64,000 nt of DNA from Pleurocapsa minor HA4230-MV1 (GCA_019359095.1 JAHHHZ010000024.1:124001-188000); one strand, 5' to 3'; positions 17,034 through 27,154 are shown, counted from the stretch's first letter. Made by a program: numbers and translations. Notes: generated from the sequence alone by a model not told the origin.

Positions 17034-17600
17034 TTATTTTCTTACTGGCTTGACTGCACTGGTAGCAAAACCTCTTTTCTTTAATTCTTCATTAAGGGCA
17101 AGATTGTTCTCCACTCGATCTACAAACATCACTCCGTTAAGGTGATCCATTTCATGCTGAATAGCACGAGCTAGTAAACCAGTAGCTTCTAGTTTACAGG
17201 GTTTTCCCTGCTCATTTTTATAGGACACTTCAATCGCTTCAGGACGAGTGACTTCTAAATAAACCCCAGGGATGCTCAAGCAACCTTCTTCCGAACTACA
17301 AAGGTTCATTCCTGACTTGGTAATTTTCGGATTAATTAAGACCAAAGGAGGCTCATCAGGTCGATCCAAGGCAAGATCGATGACAATTAGCTGCTTGTGG
17401 ATACCGACTTGAGGTGCTGCCAAACCAATACCGTCAGCACTGTACATTGTTTGCAGCATTTCTTTAATAGTTTGGCGAAGATTGTCGTCAACTTTGCTTA
17501 TGCGTTTAGCAGGCTGACGTAAAACGCGATCGCCCAGAAAATGAATATCTAAGGGTGGTTGCTCAAGCTTTTTCTTTTCTACTGCTGTCGCCGTGATCAT
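17034..17600 (-). CDS. def: Peptide deformylase
   Basis: A 188-residue metalloenzyme that removes the N-formyl group from nascent proteins. All three family motifs are present: GIGLAAPQVG (57-66), EEGCLS with metal ligand C107, and QHEMDH with H149, E150 and H153. The N-terminal extension before LDIHFLGDRVLRQPA is typical of cyanobacterial type 1B enzymes. The ATG is at 17600, and the small membrane-protein gene follows. Confidence 0.96.
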   Translation of the reverse strand: MITATAVEKKKLEQPPLDIHFLGDRVLRQPAKRISKVDDNLRQTIKEMLQTMYSADGIGLAAPQVGIHKQLIVIDLALDRPDEPPLVLINPKITKSGMNLCSSEEGCLSIPGVYLEVTRPEAIEVSYKNEQGKPCKLEATGLLARAIQHEMDHLNGVMFVDRVENNLALNEELKKRGFATSAVKPVRK

Positions 17601-17748
17601 ATATCTATATCTAAAGTTTAATAGCGTCTTACAAAATTTGATTTTTGATTACTATATTATTTTATCGTTTTCTTAGCTATCAGTTTCTCAATCCTCGGTG
17701 ATGAAAATACGCAGCAGCGATCGCACTTTGGTAAAGCTTGGGGCTATG

Positions 17749-17910
17749 CAATACTTCTCGTTTAACAAATGCGGATTAATCTATGAGGCTAGAAAAGTAA
17801 CGAGTAACAAGTAACGCTACCTACTATTCTCTACCTATATGCGAAGCGGTATCCTTTAGGACTACCTACTACTTAACTAATCAATAACAAAGCTTAAACG
17901 AGAAGTATTG
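17749..17910. mobile_element. 162-bp MITE-like element with 17-bp perfect terminal inverted repeats and 10-bp target duplication
   Basis: CAATACTTCTCGTTTAA (17749-17765) is repeated as its exact reverse complement at 17894-17910. TGGGGCTATG occurs immediately outside both ends (17739-17748, 17911-17920). The interior has no ORF but contains GTAACGA/GTAACAA tandem units (17797-17819) and the 24-nt module at 17838-17862, so other repeats seem to have landed inside it. It fills most of the 355-bp spacer between def and the aminopeptidase gene. Confidence 0.85.
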
Positions 17911-17955
17911 TGGGGCTATGATGTTGATTGGTATGCTGATTAACTGCTGACTAAA

Positions 17956-18903
17956 ATGAGAGATTTATATCCAGCCATTGAACCTTACAACCAAGGAAAG
18001 CTAAAAGTTTCTGAATTACACACCATTCACTATGAAGAGTCAGGAAATCCTCAAGGAAAGCCAGTCATCTTTCTCCATGGTGGCCCTGGTGGTGGCATAT
18101 CTCCCATCTATCGCCAGTATTTTGATCCCCAGCAGTGGCGGATTATAATTTTTGACCAGCGAGGCTGCGGACAGAGTACTCCCTATGCAGAATTGCGTGA
18201 AAATACCACTTGGGATTTAGTTCAAGATATCGAGCAGCTACGACAGCAGTTTAAAATTGACAAGTGGGTCGTATTTGGCGGGAGTTGGGGCAGCACTTTG
18301 GCTTTAGCCTATGCACAAACTCATCCCGATCGCTGCAAAGGGCTGATTTTAAGGGGCATTTTTATGCTGCGTCCTTCAGAAATTCGCTGGTTTTATCAAG
18401 AGGGGGCAAACTATATTTATCCTGATGCTTGGCAAGAATATCTCAAGCCAATTCCCCTTGAGGAAAGAGATGATTTACTCACGGCTTTCTACCAAAGATT
18501 AACCAGTGAAGATCGCCAAGTCCGACTAGAGGCAGCCCGTGCTTGGTCGGTATGGGAAGCAAGCACCAGTAAGTTAATTCCTTCCACCATTAGCCAACAG
18601 AGTTTTGCTAGAGCAGAGTTCGCTGAAGCCTTCGCTCGGATTGAATGTCACTACTTTGTCAATCGGGGATTTTTTACCCAAGAAAATCAGCTATTACAAA
18701 ATATCGAGCAGATTCGTCATTTACCAGGTGTAATCGTTCAGGGTAGATATGATGTGGTGTGTCCGATGATCAGTGCCTGGGAGTTACATCAAGCTTGGCA
18801 GTCAGCAGAATTTATTGTGATTAATGATGCTGGTCATTCAGTCTCCGAGCCAGGAATTAAAGATGCTCTCATCCGAGCTAGCGATCGTTTTGCTGCGTTA
18901 TAA
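17956..18903 (+). CDS. pip: Proline iminopeptidase (S33 family)
   Basis: A 315-residue cytosolic serine peptidase removing N-terminal proline. HGGPGGG oxyanion loop, DQRGCGQS, nucleophile S110 in GGSWGS, Asp in GRYDVVCP and His in DAGHSVSEPG are all present. Length and motif order are normal. The RBS is weak and no operon partner is evident, although the ABC1 kinase gene begins 33 bp downstream and could be co-transcribed. Confidence 0.95.
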   Translation: MRDLYPAIEPYNQGKLKVSELHTIHYEESGNPQGKPVIFLHGGPGGGISPIYRQYFDPQQWRIIIFDQRGCGQSTPYAELRENTTWDLVQDIEQLRQQFKIDKWVVFGGSWGSTLALAYAQTHPDRCKGLILRGIFMLRPSEIRWFYQEGANYIYPDAWQEYLKPIPLEERDDLLTAFYQRLTSEDRQVRLEAARAWSVWEASTSKLIPSTISQQSFARAEFAEAFARIECHYFVNRGFFTQENQLLQNIEQIRHLPGVIVQGRYDVVCPMISAWELHQAWQSAEFIVINDAGHSVSEPGIKDALIRASDRFAAL

Positions 18904-18936
18904 CTAAGAAAATAGACTGTCTATTTTTATACCTAA

Positions 18937-20586
18937 ATGTTTGCTTTAACCAAAAACACTTCTCGCCAGAGAGAAATCGCTGAAGTAGTATTTCGTAACG
19001 GTTGGGATTATGCTCGTGGGTTATTAACTGGGGATAAGTCTGATGAACCCCGTCTTCCTTCTCCTGAAGTTCTGCGCAATGTTTTGATTGAGCTTGGCCC
19101 CGTGTACGTCAAGTTGGGTCAGTTATTATCTACTCGTCCCGATCTCTTGTCTGCTCGCTATGTAGAAACTCTTACCGACCTTCAGACCAATGTTCCCCCC
19201 GTACCTTGGGGACAGGTAGAGTCATTGATTCAACAAGAATTGGGTCAACCCATAGAAGCCGTATTTAGCGAAATTGACCGTAATGCGATCGCTGCTGGTT
19301 CCATCGGTCAGGTATACAGTGCTGTTTTAGTCAGTGGGCAGCAAGTAGCCTTAAAAGTTCAGCGTCCAGGAATTGATGTCGTGGTGGATCGAGATATCTC
19401 TTTAATTAAAAGCTTGGCAGAGTTAGTGTCCCGTACTGAATTTGGTAAGAACTTTGACATTGTCGGTTTGGCAGAAGAATTTAGTAACGCTATAGTGGCA
19501 GAATTAGACTTCACCAGTGAAGCGGAATATACCGAACAACTTAGACAAAACCTAACTAATACGAAATTATTTGACACTCAGCAGTTAGTTATTCCGCAAA
19601 TATTTAATGATTTAACAACGAAGAAGCTCTTAACAATTGAATGGCTGGATGGGCTGCCAATTTTACAGGCAAAACTACCTCCAATGAGAGCCAACAAAGA
19701 TGAGGCAACTCAGCGTAGTGAGATCACCACCGTTTTGTTTCGGGCCTTTTTTAAGCAGGTTTATATTGATGGCTTTTTTCATGCCGATCCTCATCCAGGT
19801 AATATTTTTTACCTCCAGGATGGTCGGATCGCCTTGCTAGACTGCGGGATGGTGGGTCGTCTCGATCCCCGTACTCAGCAAATTTTGACCGAGATGTTAT
19901 TAGCTATTGTCGATCTTGATGGTCGTCGCTGTAGCCAGTTGACCCTCGAATTAGCTGAAGGCGGTCAACAAGTAAACCTCAATCAATTGACTAGTGACTA
20001 CGACATTATGCTGCGCAAATATTACAACCGCAGTATTTCCCAGATTAATTTTAGCGAGGTTATCTATGAATTATTACAGGTATCTCGCAACAATAAAATC
20101 AGGCTACCAAGCAACATGGGGCTATATGCGAAAACTCTTGCCAACTTAGAAGGAGTCACCAGAGGTTTTTATCCCCAGGTTAATTTACTAGATGAGATCC
20201 GACCCTTGATGGCTGATGTATTTCGTCGTCAACTATTAGGTGAAAGACCAGAAGAAACACTGTTACGGATTGGTTTGGACTTTAAAAGTTTGTCTTTGCG
20301 ATCGCCCCGTTTAGTTGAGTTGCTTTTAGACCGCATAACCTCGGAAACTCTCAAGTGGAACGTCAATATCCCTCGTCTAGATGTTCTGGCGGTAAGCTTG
20401 GAAGATTCAGCCAACCGTCTTTCCTTTAGTATTCTAGTTGGTTCTCTAATTATGGGTGCGGCAATTATTGCTACTGGCTCCCCTACCAGCCAAGTTTCTG
20501 TGATCAGTAATGTTTTATTTGCTGCGGCTAGTCTTTTAGGGTTATGGCTAATTTTAAGTATTTTGCGATCGGGAAAACTCAAATAA
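18937..20586 (+). CDS. ABC1/UbiB (AarF) atypical kinase family protein
   Basis: A 549-residue protein with KLGQLLSTRPDLL (the KxGQ motif that blocks the active site in UbiB-type kinases), Ala-rich loop AAGSIGQVY, lysine in VALKVQRPG, FHADPHPGNIF and metal motif LLDCGMVG (DCG for DFG). Two hydrophobic helices at the C-terminus (about 495-545) anchor it in a membrane. ABC1 kinases support isoprenoid quinone metabolism and, in plastids and cyanobacteria, plastoquinone/tocopherol homeostasis. The specific role cannot be assigned because cyanobacteria carry several paralogues. Confidence 0.92.
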   Translation: MFALTKNTSRQREIAEVVFRNGWDYARGLLTGDKSDEPRLPSPEVLRNVLIELGPVYVKLGQLLSTRPDLLSARYVETLTDLQTNVPPVPWGQVESLIQQELGQPIEAVFSEIDRNAIAAGSIGQVYSAVLVSGQQVALKVQRPGIDVVVDRDISLIKSLAELVSRTEFGKNFDIVGLAEEFSNAIVAELDFTSEAEYTEQLRQNLTNTKLFDTQQLVIPQIFNDLTTKKLLTIEWLDGLPILQAKLPPMRANKDEATQRSEITTVLFRAFFKQVYIDGFFHADPHPGNIFYLQDGRIALLDCGMVGRLDPRTQQILTEMLLAIVDLDGRRCSQLTLELAEGGQQVNLNQLTSDYDIMLRKYYNRSISQINFSEVIYELLQVSRNNKIRLPSNMGLYAKTLANLEGVTRGFYPQVNLLDEIRPLMADVFRRQLLGERPEETLLRIGLDFKSLSLRSPRLVELLLDRITSETLKWNVNIPRLDVLAVSLEDSANRLSFSILVGSLIMGAAIIATGSPTSQVSVISNVLFAAASLLGLWLILSILRSGKLK

Positions 20587-20619
20587 AAATTTCTGTATCA
20601 AGATCGGTGATAATCAATT

Positions 20620-20645
20620 AATCGCTTAAACTAAGCGATTTTTTA
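20620..20645 (+). terminator. Rho-independent terminator after the ABC1 kinase gene
   Basis: Perfect 9-bp stem AATCGCTTA/TAAGCGATT with loop AAC, followed by a T run, about 34 bp after the stop. Confidence 0.85.
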
Positions 20646-21230
20646 CTGCTTCATCTGAATTTCATCATTTATTCGCAAAGTTTACTAACACTTCACACTT
20701 TAATTTTTCCACTTATATAACTAGTTTTTAAGAGCTATTAAATCGACTTTAATTCCTGTAATAGTAATCATTACTAGGTGTCGAGAAAACACTTGAATTG
20801 AGCTAATATTTTTAGTTAGTTAGAAAAAATTTGCAATAACACTAATAGTATGCGCCTACGTATCTTCAGAAATCGCTAATTAGTATTATGATTATAGTCA
20901 TCACTGCCTACAGGACGTTTTAAAATTCAAGTATAAATTTTGGAACATAACCAATTAAATACTTAATTCTCTAGTCCTTTGTGACTTAAAATAATAGCTA
21001 TTAATAAAGCACGATTTACTTTGGTCTAGTTTTTGTACTAGCAGATAAAAGTTTGTCTATTTGAGGAGTATTCTCTGCCTTAGCTGATGATATATAAGTA
21101 ATTTATATTCTGACAATTTATCAAAATTATAGTCCTACGTTTAGTCTTTATTTTAGATTAGCAATGCTTATATTGATCGAATTATCTAATTTAATTTACT
21201 TACTTTAAAAGATTTAATTAGGATGAAAAA
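20646..21230. other. Long AT-rich leader of the polysaccharide locus
   Basis: 585 bp without a convincing ORF or RNA gene upstream of the dehydratase-EAL gene. The length is unusual for this window and may hold regulatory sites, but I can point to no specific motif. The ribosome-binding site is weak (TTAGGATGAAAAA before ATG). Confidence 0.4.
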
Positions 21231-24125
21231 ATGAGATTTAAAAAGCTAAATTTAGAACGAATAACCATTGATAGAAAATTGCTTAATCTTAATAACCGAC
21301 ACTTTTTTCTACTGGATGGGCTGGTTTTTTGTCTAACACCTATGATGGCGATGGTTTTACGTCTCGATCACCTAGATCTTTTACAGAAATACTATCAAGG
21401 CTTGTTCGTTGCAACCATCATCTTTTCTATAGTTAAGTCAATCACGTTTATCATCGGCGGATTTTATAAGCGCTATTGGAAATATGCCAGTATTGATGAG
21501 TTAATTGAGATTGCTGCTTTAACCACAACCGCTGTGGTGGTCGAGATTATTTTATTGGGTATTTTGCAATACGTAATTGGGAATGATACTAACCATTATT
21601 TAGTGCCTCGTTCTTTACCCTTACTTGATGGTATTCTCACTTTTATTTTAATCGGCGGAATTCGCTTCAGCGTCAGAGCCGCAGAACGTAAAAATCAGCA
21701 ACGTAAAAACTTTTATAAACGCGATCGTGTCTTAATTGTCGGAGCAGGAGATGCAGGAGTCTCAATTCTGCAAGAAATGCGCCGTAATCTAAAGCTAGGA
21801 CTAAATCCTGTTGCATTTGTCGATGATGATCCTAAAAAGCTAGGATTAAATATCCAGGGATTACCTGTAGTGGGTAACCGTTACCGTATTCCAGAAATTA
21901 TTTCCGCGCAAAATATTCGCCAGGTAGTTATTGCTATGCCTACGACTGCGGGCAAAACTCTTCGCGAGATCGTAGATGTGTGTCAGGCGATGGGTATATC
22001 CGTCAATACCCTCCCTTCAGCCAATGAAATACTCGACCAAGGTAATCAAGTAACTATTCTTAGGGAAGTTAAAATTGAAGACCTCTTACGACGAGAACCG
22101 ATTCAAACCGATGCTCAGGCAGTTTCTCAACTTTTAACAGGAAAAACCGTACTGATAACTGGTGCTGGTGGATCGATTGGTAGTGAATTATGTCGTCAAA
22201 TCTTTCGCTGTCGTCCCGCTAAAATAATCTTATTAGGACACGGTGAGAACTCTGTGTTTAACATCCAAGAAGAACTACAGCAGGTACTGCAAATTCTCCA
22301 GCAGGAAAACTCCGATCAACAGCTTACTCAGCTTATTCCCTATATTGCTGATTTAAGAATTAAACCTAGGTTGGAAGATGCGTTTAGAGTTCATCAACCC
22401 GATATCGTATTTCATGCCGCAGCTCACAAACACGTGCCTCTAATGGAGTTAAATCCTCCAGAGGCAATCACTAATAATGTCTTAGGAACTAAAAACTTAT
22501 TAGATCTAGCAATCACTTATGATGTCGGCAATTTTGTCATGATCTCAACCGACAAGGCAGTTAAGCCGACCAACGTTATGGGAGCGAGTAAGCGCACAGC
22601 AGAAATGCTGGTACTAAAAGCAGCTAGAACTAGTGGAAGACCTTATGCGGTAGTTCGTTTTGGTAATGTTTTGGGTAGCCGTGGTAGCGTAGTGCCAACC
22701 TTCAAAAGACAGATTGCTAAAGGTGGGCCAGTTACCATCACTCACCCTGAAATTACTCGATACTTTATGACTATTCCTGAAGCTGTTCAGTTGGTTCTCC
22801 AAGCCTCTGTTTTAAGCAGCCAAAACAGCCAAGGTCAAATCTTCATGCTCAATATGGGTCAACCAATTAAAATTGTCGATCTGGCTAAAGATTTAATTAA
22901 GTTATCAGGCTATGAGGTTGGTCAGGATATTGATATTGTGTTTACTGGATTAAGACCAGGAGAAAAGCTATATGAAGAACTTTTAGTAGAAGGAGAAGAG
23001 TATGAATCGACTGCCCACGAAAAAGTATTAGTAGTCAAAAACGCTAGTCGCATCATCCCGCCCAATTTAGACACAACCATTAATGTTTTGTGTCAAGCAG
23101 CAAAGCGCAATGATATTAATCTAATTATCTTTCTACTCGATCGTCTCGTATTAGGCTATACCAGCAAATATCAACAAATAGATGTGGAACAAGCTCAAAA
23201 TAGTCTCGAACAAATTATTAGCGAGACTCATGAGCTTAATTCAGTTACCGTCGGTCTACAACCAGAATTTATGCCTCGTCTTAGTCTACCTAGTTTTAAC
23301 TATGTAACCCGTCTTACTCCTATTGAGCTACAACGTGGACTTAAACAAGCCTTAGAGAATGAAGAGTTTAGCCTTTACTACCAACCAGTAATGAGCTTGA
23401 TTACGGGAGAAATTTGCGAGCTTGAAGCTTTGTTACGCTGGCATCATCCCTATTTAGGGTTAATTTCTCCTCAAAAATTTATGGCGACGGCAGAAGAATC
23501 GGGGTTAATTGTTCCTTTGCAGAGATGGATCATTGAAGCTGTATGCGTCCAACTAAAACGTTGGCAGCAAGACCCTAATTTCAATAGTCAGATTGGGGTA
23601 AGCATTAATATCCCCAGTCTCCAGCTATTTCAACCAAGTTTAGTCAAACATCTCAAATTCAATTTAGAGCAATACCAAATTGACTCTCATTTGATTACTT
23701 GGGAAATATCCGAATATTTAATTGGTGAAAATCCGCAAGCAGCAAGGGTCATTTTGCCTCAATTAAAACAATTGGGAATTCAGTTGCAAATTGATAATTT
23801 TGGCAGGGTAGCTTCTATTTATGGTCATGTTAAACCCAACTTACTTTATCAAGAATTTGAACGAGTGAAAATTGATCGCCACTTAGTTAGCTTAATTGAA
23901 CGAGAGCAGCAACCTTGGGATGTGTTTAAAAAAATTGTTCTCGATCTCAAAAAACAGGGTTTTAATGTGACTATCACTGGTATTGAAAATCTATCTCAGT
24001 TGAATAAAGTCAAAGAAATTTCAGAAGATTATGGTCAAGGCAACCTTCTCTCTCGACCTTTGAATGTTGAAGAAGTAACTAAGCTCGTCAAGAGTAACCA
24101 GAGGATGTCTGAAAAGTTAAAATAA
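21231..24125 (+). CDS. Membrane nucleotide-sugar 4,6-dehydratase (CapD/WbpM/FlaA1 class) fused to a C-terminal EAL domain
   Basis: A 964-residue protein. Residues about 25-150 contain four to five membrane helices, and 160-290 a Rossmann-like sensor domain (VGAGDAGVSILQEM). Residues 300-620 form the SDR dehydratase with TGAGGSIGSE (about 308), STDKAVKPTNVMGASKR (about 439) in the catalytic region and LRPGEKLYEELL, as in UDP-GlcNAc 4,6-dehydratases that start sugar modification for capsule/O-antigen. WbpM homologues normally end near 620-640. Here residues about 698-955 are an EAL domain with E732 (EALLRW), SINIPS, WEISEYL, KIDRHLV and QGNLLSRPL, but DDFG reads DNFG (D855, N856) and AEGVET reads ITGIEN. 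Catalysis is therefore doubtful and c-di-GMP binding is a reasonable inference. It is the first gene of the polysaccharide locus. Confidence 0.9.
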   Translation: MRFKKLNLERITIDRKLLNLNNRHFFLLDGLVFCLTPMMAMVLRLDHLDLLQKYYQGLFVATIIFSIVKSITFIIGGFYKRYWKYASIDELIEIAALTTTAVVVEIILLGILQYVIGNDTNHYLVPRSLPLLDGILTFILIGGIRFSVRAAERKNQQRKNFYKRDRVLIVGAGDAGVSILQEMRRNLKLGLNPVAFVDDDPKKLGLNIQGLPVVGNRYRIPEIISAQNIRQVVIAMPTTAGKTLREIVDVCQAMGISVNTLPSANEILDQGNQVTILREVKIEDLLRREPIQTDAQAVSQLLTGKTVLITGAGGSIGSELCRQIFRCRPAKIILLGHGENSVFNIQEELQQVLQILQQENSDQQLTQLIPYIADLRIKPRLEDAFRVHQPDIVFHAAAHKHVPLMELNPPEAITNNVLGTKNLLDLAITYDVGNFVMISTDKAVKPTNVMGASKRTAEMLVLKAARTSGRPYAVVRFGNVLGSRGSVVPTFKRQIAKGGPVTITHPEITRYFMTIPEAVQLVLQASVLSSQNSQGQIFMLNMGQPIKIVDLAKDLIKLSGYEVGQDIDIVFTGLRPGEKLYEELLVEGEEYESTAHEKVLVVKNASRIIPPNLDTTINVLCQAAKRNDINLIIFLLDRLVLGYTSKYQQIDVEQAQNSLEQIISETHELNSVTVGLQPEFMPRLSLPSFNYVTRLTPIELQRGLKQALENEEFSLYYQPVMSLITGEICELEALLRWHHPYLGLISPQKFMATAEESGLIVPLQRWIIEAVCVQLKRWQQDPNFNSQIGVSINIPSLQLFQPSLVKHLKFNLEQYQIDSHLITWEISEYLIGENPQAARVILPQLKQLGIQLQIDNFGRVASIYGHVKPNLLYQEFERVKIDRHLVSLIEREQQPWDVFKKIVLDLKKQGFNVTITGIENLSQLNKVKEISEDYGQGNLLSRPLNVEEVTKLVKSNQRMSEKLK

Positions 24126-24236
24126 TTGCGATTAAACTTCGCCTAATCACGTCCCTTAAATCAGAAAAAATTTCTCTACATAATGTTATGGTAATATGCT
24201 GGAAAAACATACTAATTTACACACTTTTAAATAATA

Positions 24237-25220
24237 ATGTTAAAGGCAAAACATGATTGGTTAAAACGCTTTCCTTATGCAAAAATATCTGCTTACATAG
24301 TAGATGATTTCATCAAAGGTCTTAAATTATCAGTAGGACAAATAAGCTCTGGTTCTGGATCAGTGCATTTGCGAACTCAATCGGAAGTAGAATCAGTTGC
24401 TTATATCGAAAGTATTTTAAAAGACTACAAAAAACTTGGTGGCATCGAGAAATTTTCTGGAAAAGTTGCCGAGTTAGGTCCAGGAGATAGTGCTGGGGTA
24501 GCGATGTTGCTTAGAGGAGAAGGTTGCACCCAAGTAGATTTAATCGATCGCTATTATAGCGATCGCAATTTACAACAGCAAAGTAAAATTTATCAACTTT
24601 TGGCAGATAAATATGATTTAAATCATTTCAAGACTACGGATATATGGGATGAAAAAGCAATTTCTGGGGTTAATTGGAAAATTGGCATAGCCGCAGAAAA
24701 TTACTTTAAACAGTGCGCTCAAACAGATGAAACAATGTACGATTACATAATTTCCTGTGCTGTGTTAGAGCATCTATACGATCCTTTAGATTGTATAGTT
24801 CAAATGGTGAAATGTCTTAAGCCTGGGGGACAGATGTTTCACTTCATTGATTTTCGCGATCATGGTATGTTCACTCCTGAAAATCCAGAGCTTTGTTATC
24901 TCCAAATTCCTTCTTTTGCTTATACTCTTGCTACTAAAAACAATGCCAGACCAAATCGAATTTTGACACATCGATATCGAGAGATTCTTGAAGCACTCAA
25001 GCAAAAAGATTTAATTGACTATTCGATTTTAGTACAGCGCCTAGTGGAAGTTGATGAGATTAATCCTCCTCAACAATATGCAGACATTAATCCAGATAAA
25101 TTAAAACAAGCGAATGATTTTGTCGATCAATATCGTTATAAATTTGCCTCAGAGTTTGCCAATGTAAACAGTAGTGATCTGGCAATTTCCAATATATTTC
25201 TCAAGGTAATTAAAAAATAG
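24237..25220 (+). CDS. Class I SAM-dependent methyltransferase
   Basis: A 327-residue cytosolic protein. SAM-binding motif I is AELGPGDSAGVAML with the acidic partner LIDRYY; later motifs are YDYIISCAVLEHLYDP and CLKPGGQMFHFIDF, typical of Methyltransf_11/23-type enzymes. Its place between the dehydratase-EAL gene and a DUF4091 gene suggests O- or N-methylation of a sugar in the exported polysaccharide. The acceptor is unknown. Confidence 0.82.
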   Translation: MLKAKHDWLKRFPYAKISAYIVDDFIKGLKLSVGQISSGSGSVHLRTQSEVESVAYIESILKDYKKLGGIEKFSGKVAELGPGDSAGVAMLLRGEGCTQVDLIDRYYSDRNLQQQSKIYQLLADKYDLNHFKTTDIWDEKAISGVNWKIGIAAENYFKQCAQTDETMYDYIISCAVLEHLYDPLDCIVQMVKCLKPGGQMFHFIDFRDHGMFTPENPELCYLQIPSFAYTLATKNNARPNRILTHRYREILEALKQKDLIDYSILVQRLVEVDEINPPQQYADINPDKLKQANDFVDQYRYKFASEFANVNSSDLAISNIFLKVIKK

Positions 25221-25492
25221 TTTTTTGAGCGAACTATAACTTGGCGATTTAAATTTAAAATACAATTGTATTGGCTTGACAGAGGAGTAGTGGAAAACAA
25301 TTGAGACGACAATTTTACCTGCAAAAGCGGGTAATTGTCTTGAAACAGCCGACCTGAAAAAGTAATTAATAGAATCTTTATGTTGTAGTAGCAGAAATTG
25401 TTTTGCTATCTATTGTTTTAGATCTTGCCTAGATTGAAAACAACAGGTTTAATTTTTTTCTCAATTTTTACTAAATCGAGTGAGGTACTTCA

Positions 25493-27154
25493 TTGCTAAA
25501 AATTATTGTATTAGTATTATTTGCTCTGCTAACTGTATTGTTTACTAATAAGACAACTCAGAGTAATAGTAATCTAGAGAGTAGCTTTCAAGTTTTCATC
25601 AAACCATCTTTAGAGCGAATTAGTCAAAAGATTGATAATCAACAGTTTAACCTTAATCTTTTTAACCAAAACAATAGAGATAATAATTCTACAGAAAATA
25701 ATCTGCAATTATACGCAGCTAAAGGTGAGTATGAATCATTACAAATAGTAATCCAGTCCCCTAAAGGGAGAAATTTGCAAGGTGTTAATGTAGTTGTTGC
25801 CGATTTACAAAATAATAATCAAGATCTTATTTCTAGCCAAAATATTACTTTGTATCGTGAACATTATGTATACGTTGATACACCTAGTCCGAATAACTTG
25901 AGGGGTAATCCTACTTTAGGTCAGGGTTGGTATCCTGATGGTTTAATCCCCTTTGTCAATCCCAATACAGGTCTGGATTTAGAAGGAGCTAAGTTAGATG
26001 CTGCTCCCTTTAATGTGTTAGAAAACGAAAATCAATCTATTTGGTTAGATATTTATGTACCTAGAGATACAAAGCCTGGAGAATATCAAGGTTCATACAC
26101 TGTAACAACTGACCACCAAGGAGAGAAAAGAGGGAAAATTAACCTAACTGTCTGGGATTTTGAGTTACCTCTCAAACCGACGATGCATTCCCATTTTATT
26201 CCTTGGCAAGAGCGAGGAGAAAATTTAACCGAGGAATTGCTCAAACACAAAGTTGTTACAGGACTGCACGTTAGACCTGAGCAACAACAAGAGTTAATTA
26301 ATCAATGGGGATTAAACTCTGTTCGCTTACCTTTTTGGAGCGGGGCAAATTATACTAACTGTCAAATGAGTCCTGCTCCTAGTGTCATAGAAATTAAACA
26401 AGCCGCAGATGTATATGATGATAGTTTATTAAAATATATTTATTCTGCTGATGAGATTGATGAATGCAAAAACCTAATCTCACCTCTTAAGCAGTGGGCG
26501 GATAATATTCATGAAGCTGGGATTAAACATCTGGTCGTCATGAAACCTCGACCTGAACTATATGAAGATGTAGATATATGGGTTATACAACCCAATATGT
26601 ACGAGACTGGGGACGCAGAAATTACTGAAGCGATGAAACAAGGAGATCAAGTTTGGTTTTATTCTGGATACCATACAGATTATTCTCCTCAATGGACAAT
26701 CGATGCATTGCCAATTAATTTTCGTATTCCTCAAGGGTTCATAGCTCCCAATTTGGGCTTAACAGGGATTTTATACTTTAGAATTGATGCCTGGGGTCAT
26801 GATCCTAATAAAATTACTGCAAATCCTAGTGTTCCTTGGTATAGACTTCCAGTTTATCAATATAGTAATGAGCGTAGTTTTCCTGGAGATGGCGCGCTAA
26901 TTTATCCTGGCGAAGAAGTTGGACTGAAAGAGGTTGTTCCTTCTTTACGATTAAAAAGAATTAGGGACGGTATGGAAGATTATGAATATATAGCTATTCT
27001 CAAGAACTTCGGTGAAGAGGCATGGGCGTTAAAAACAATTCAACCTGTAGCAAGCAATTGGCATAATTGGACTAAAGAGCCTCAAGTACTGGAAGAAACC
27101 CGAGTAAAATTAGGTAATCGAATTCAGGAATTAATGCACAATTATCATAAATAG
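25493..27154 (+). CDS. Exported DUF4091 domain protein, glycoside hydrolase-like (copy 1)
   Basis: A 553-residue protein starting at TTG 25493, with GAGGT about nine bases upstream. Residues 1-18 are a hydrophobic signal/anchor, followed by a polar, Asn-rich linker. The rest matches the DUF4091 architecture: a beta-sandwich-like N part (AAKGEYESLQIVIQ, YREHYVYVD) and a barrel-like part with PFWSGANYTNCQMSPAPS, SADEIDECKNL, LVVMKPRPELYE, VWFYSGYHTDYSP and the terminal LRLKRIRDGMEDYEY. DUF4091 proteins are related to glycoside hydrolases, but activity is not established for most. A paralogue lies at 34170, suggesting two related extracytoplasmic steps such as trimming of the locus's glycan. Confidence 0.78.
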   Translation: MLKIIVLVLFALLTVLFTNKTTQSNSNLESSFQVFIKPSLERISQKIDNQQFNLNLFNQNNRDNNSTENNLQLYAAKGEYESLQIVIQSPKGRNLQGVNVVVADLQNNNQDLISSQNITLYREHYVYVDTPSPNNLRGNPTLGQGWYPDGLIPFVNPNTGLDLEGAKLDAAPFNVLENENQSIWLDIYVPRDTKPGEYQGSYTVTTDHQGEKRGKINLTVWDFELPLKPTMHSHFIPWQERGENLTEELLKHKVVTGLHVRPEQQQELINQWGLNSVRLPFWSGANYTNCQMSPAPSVIEIKQAADVYDDSLLKYIYSADEIDECKNLISPLKQWADNIHEAGIKHLVVMKPRPELYEDVDIWVIQPNMYETGDAEITEAMKQGDQVWFYSGYHTDYSPQWTIDALPINFRIPQGFIAPNLGLTGILYFRIDAWGHDPNKITANPSVPWYRLPVYQYSNERSFPGDGALIYPGEEVGLKEVVPSLRLKRIRDGMEDYEYIAILKNFGEEAWALKTIQPVASNWHNWTKEPQVLEETRVKLGNRIQELMHNYHK

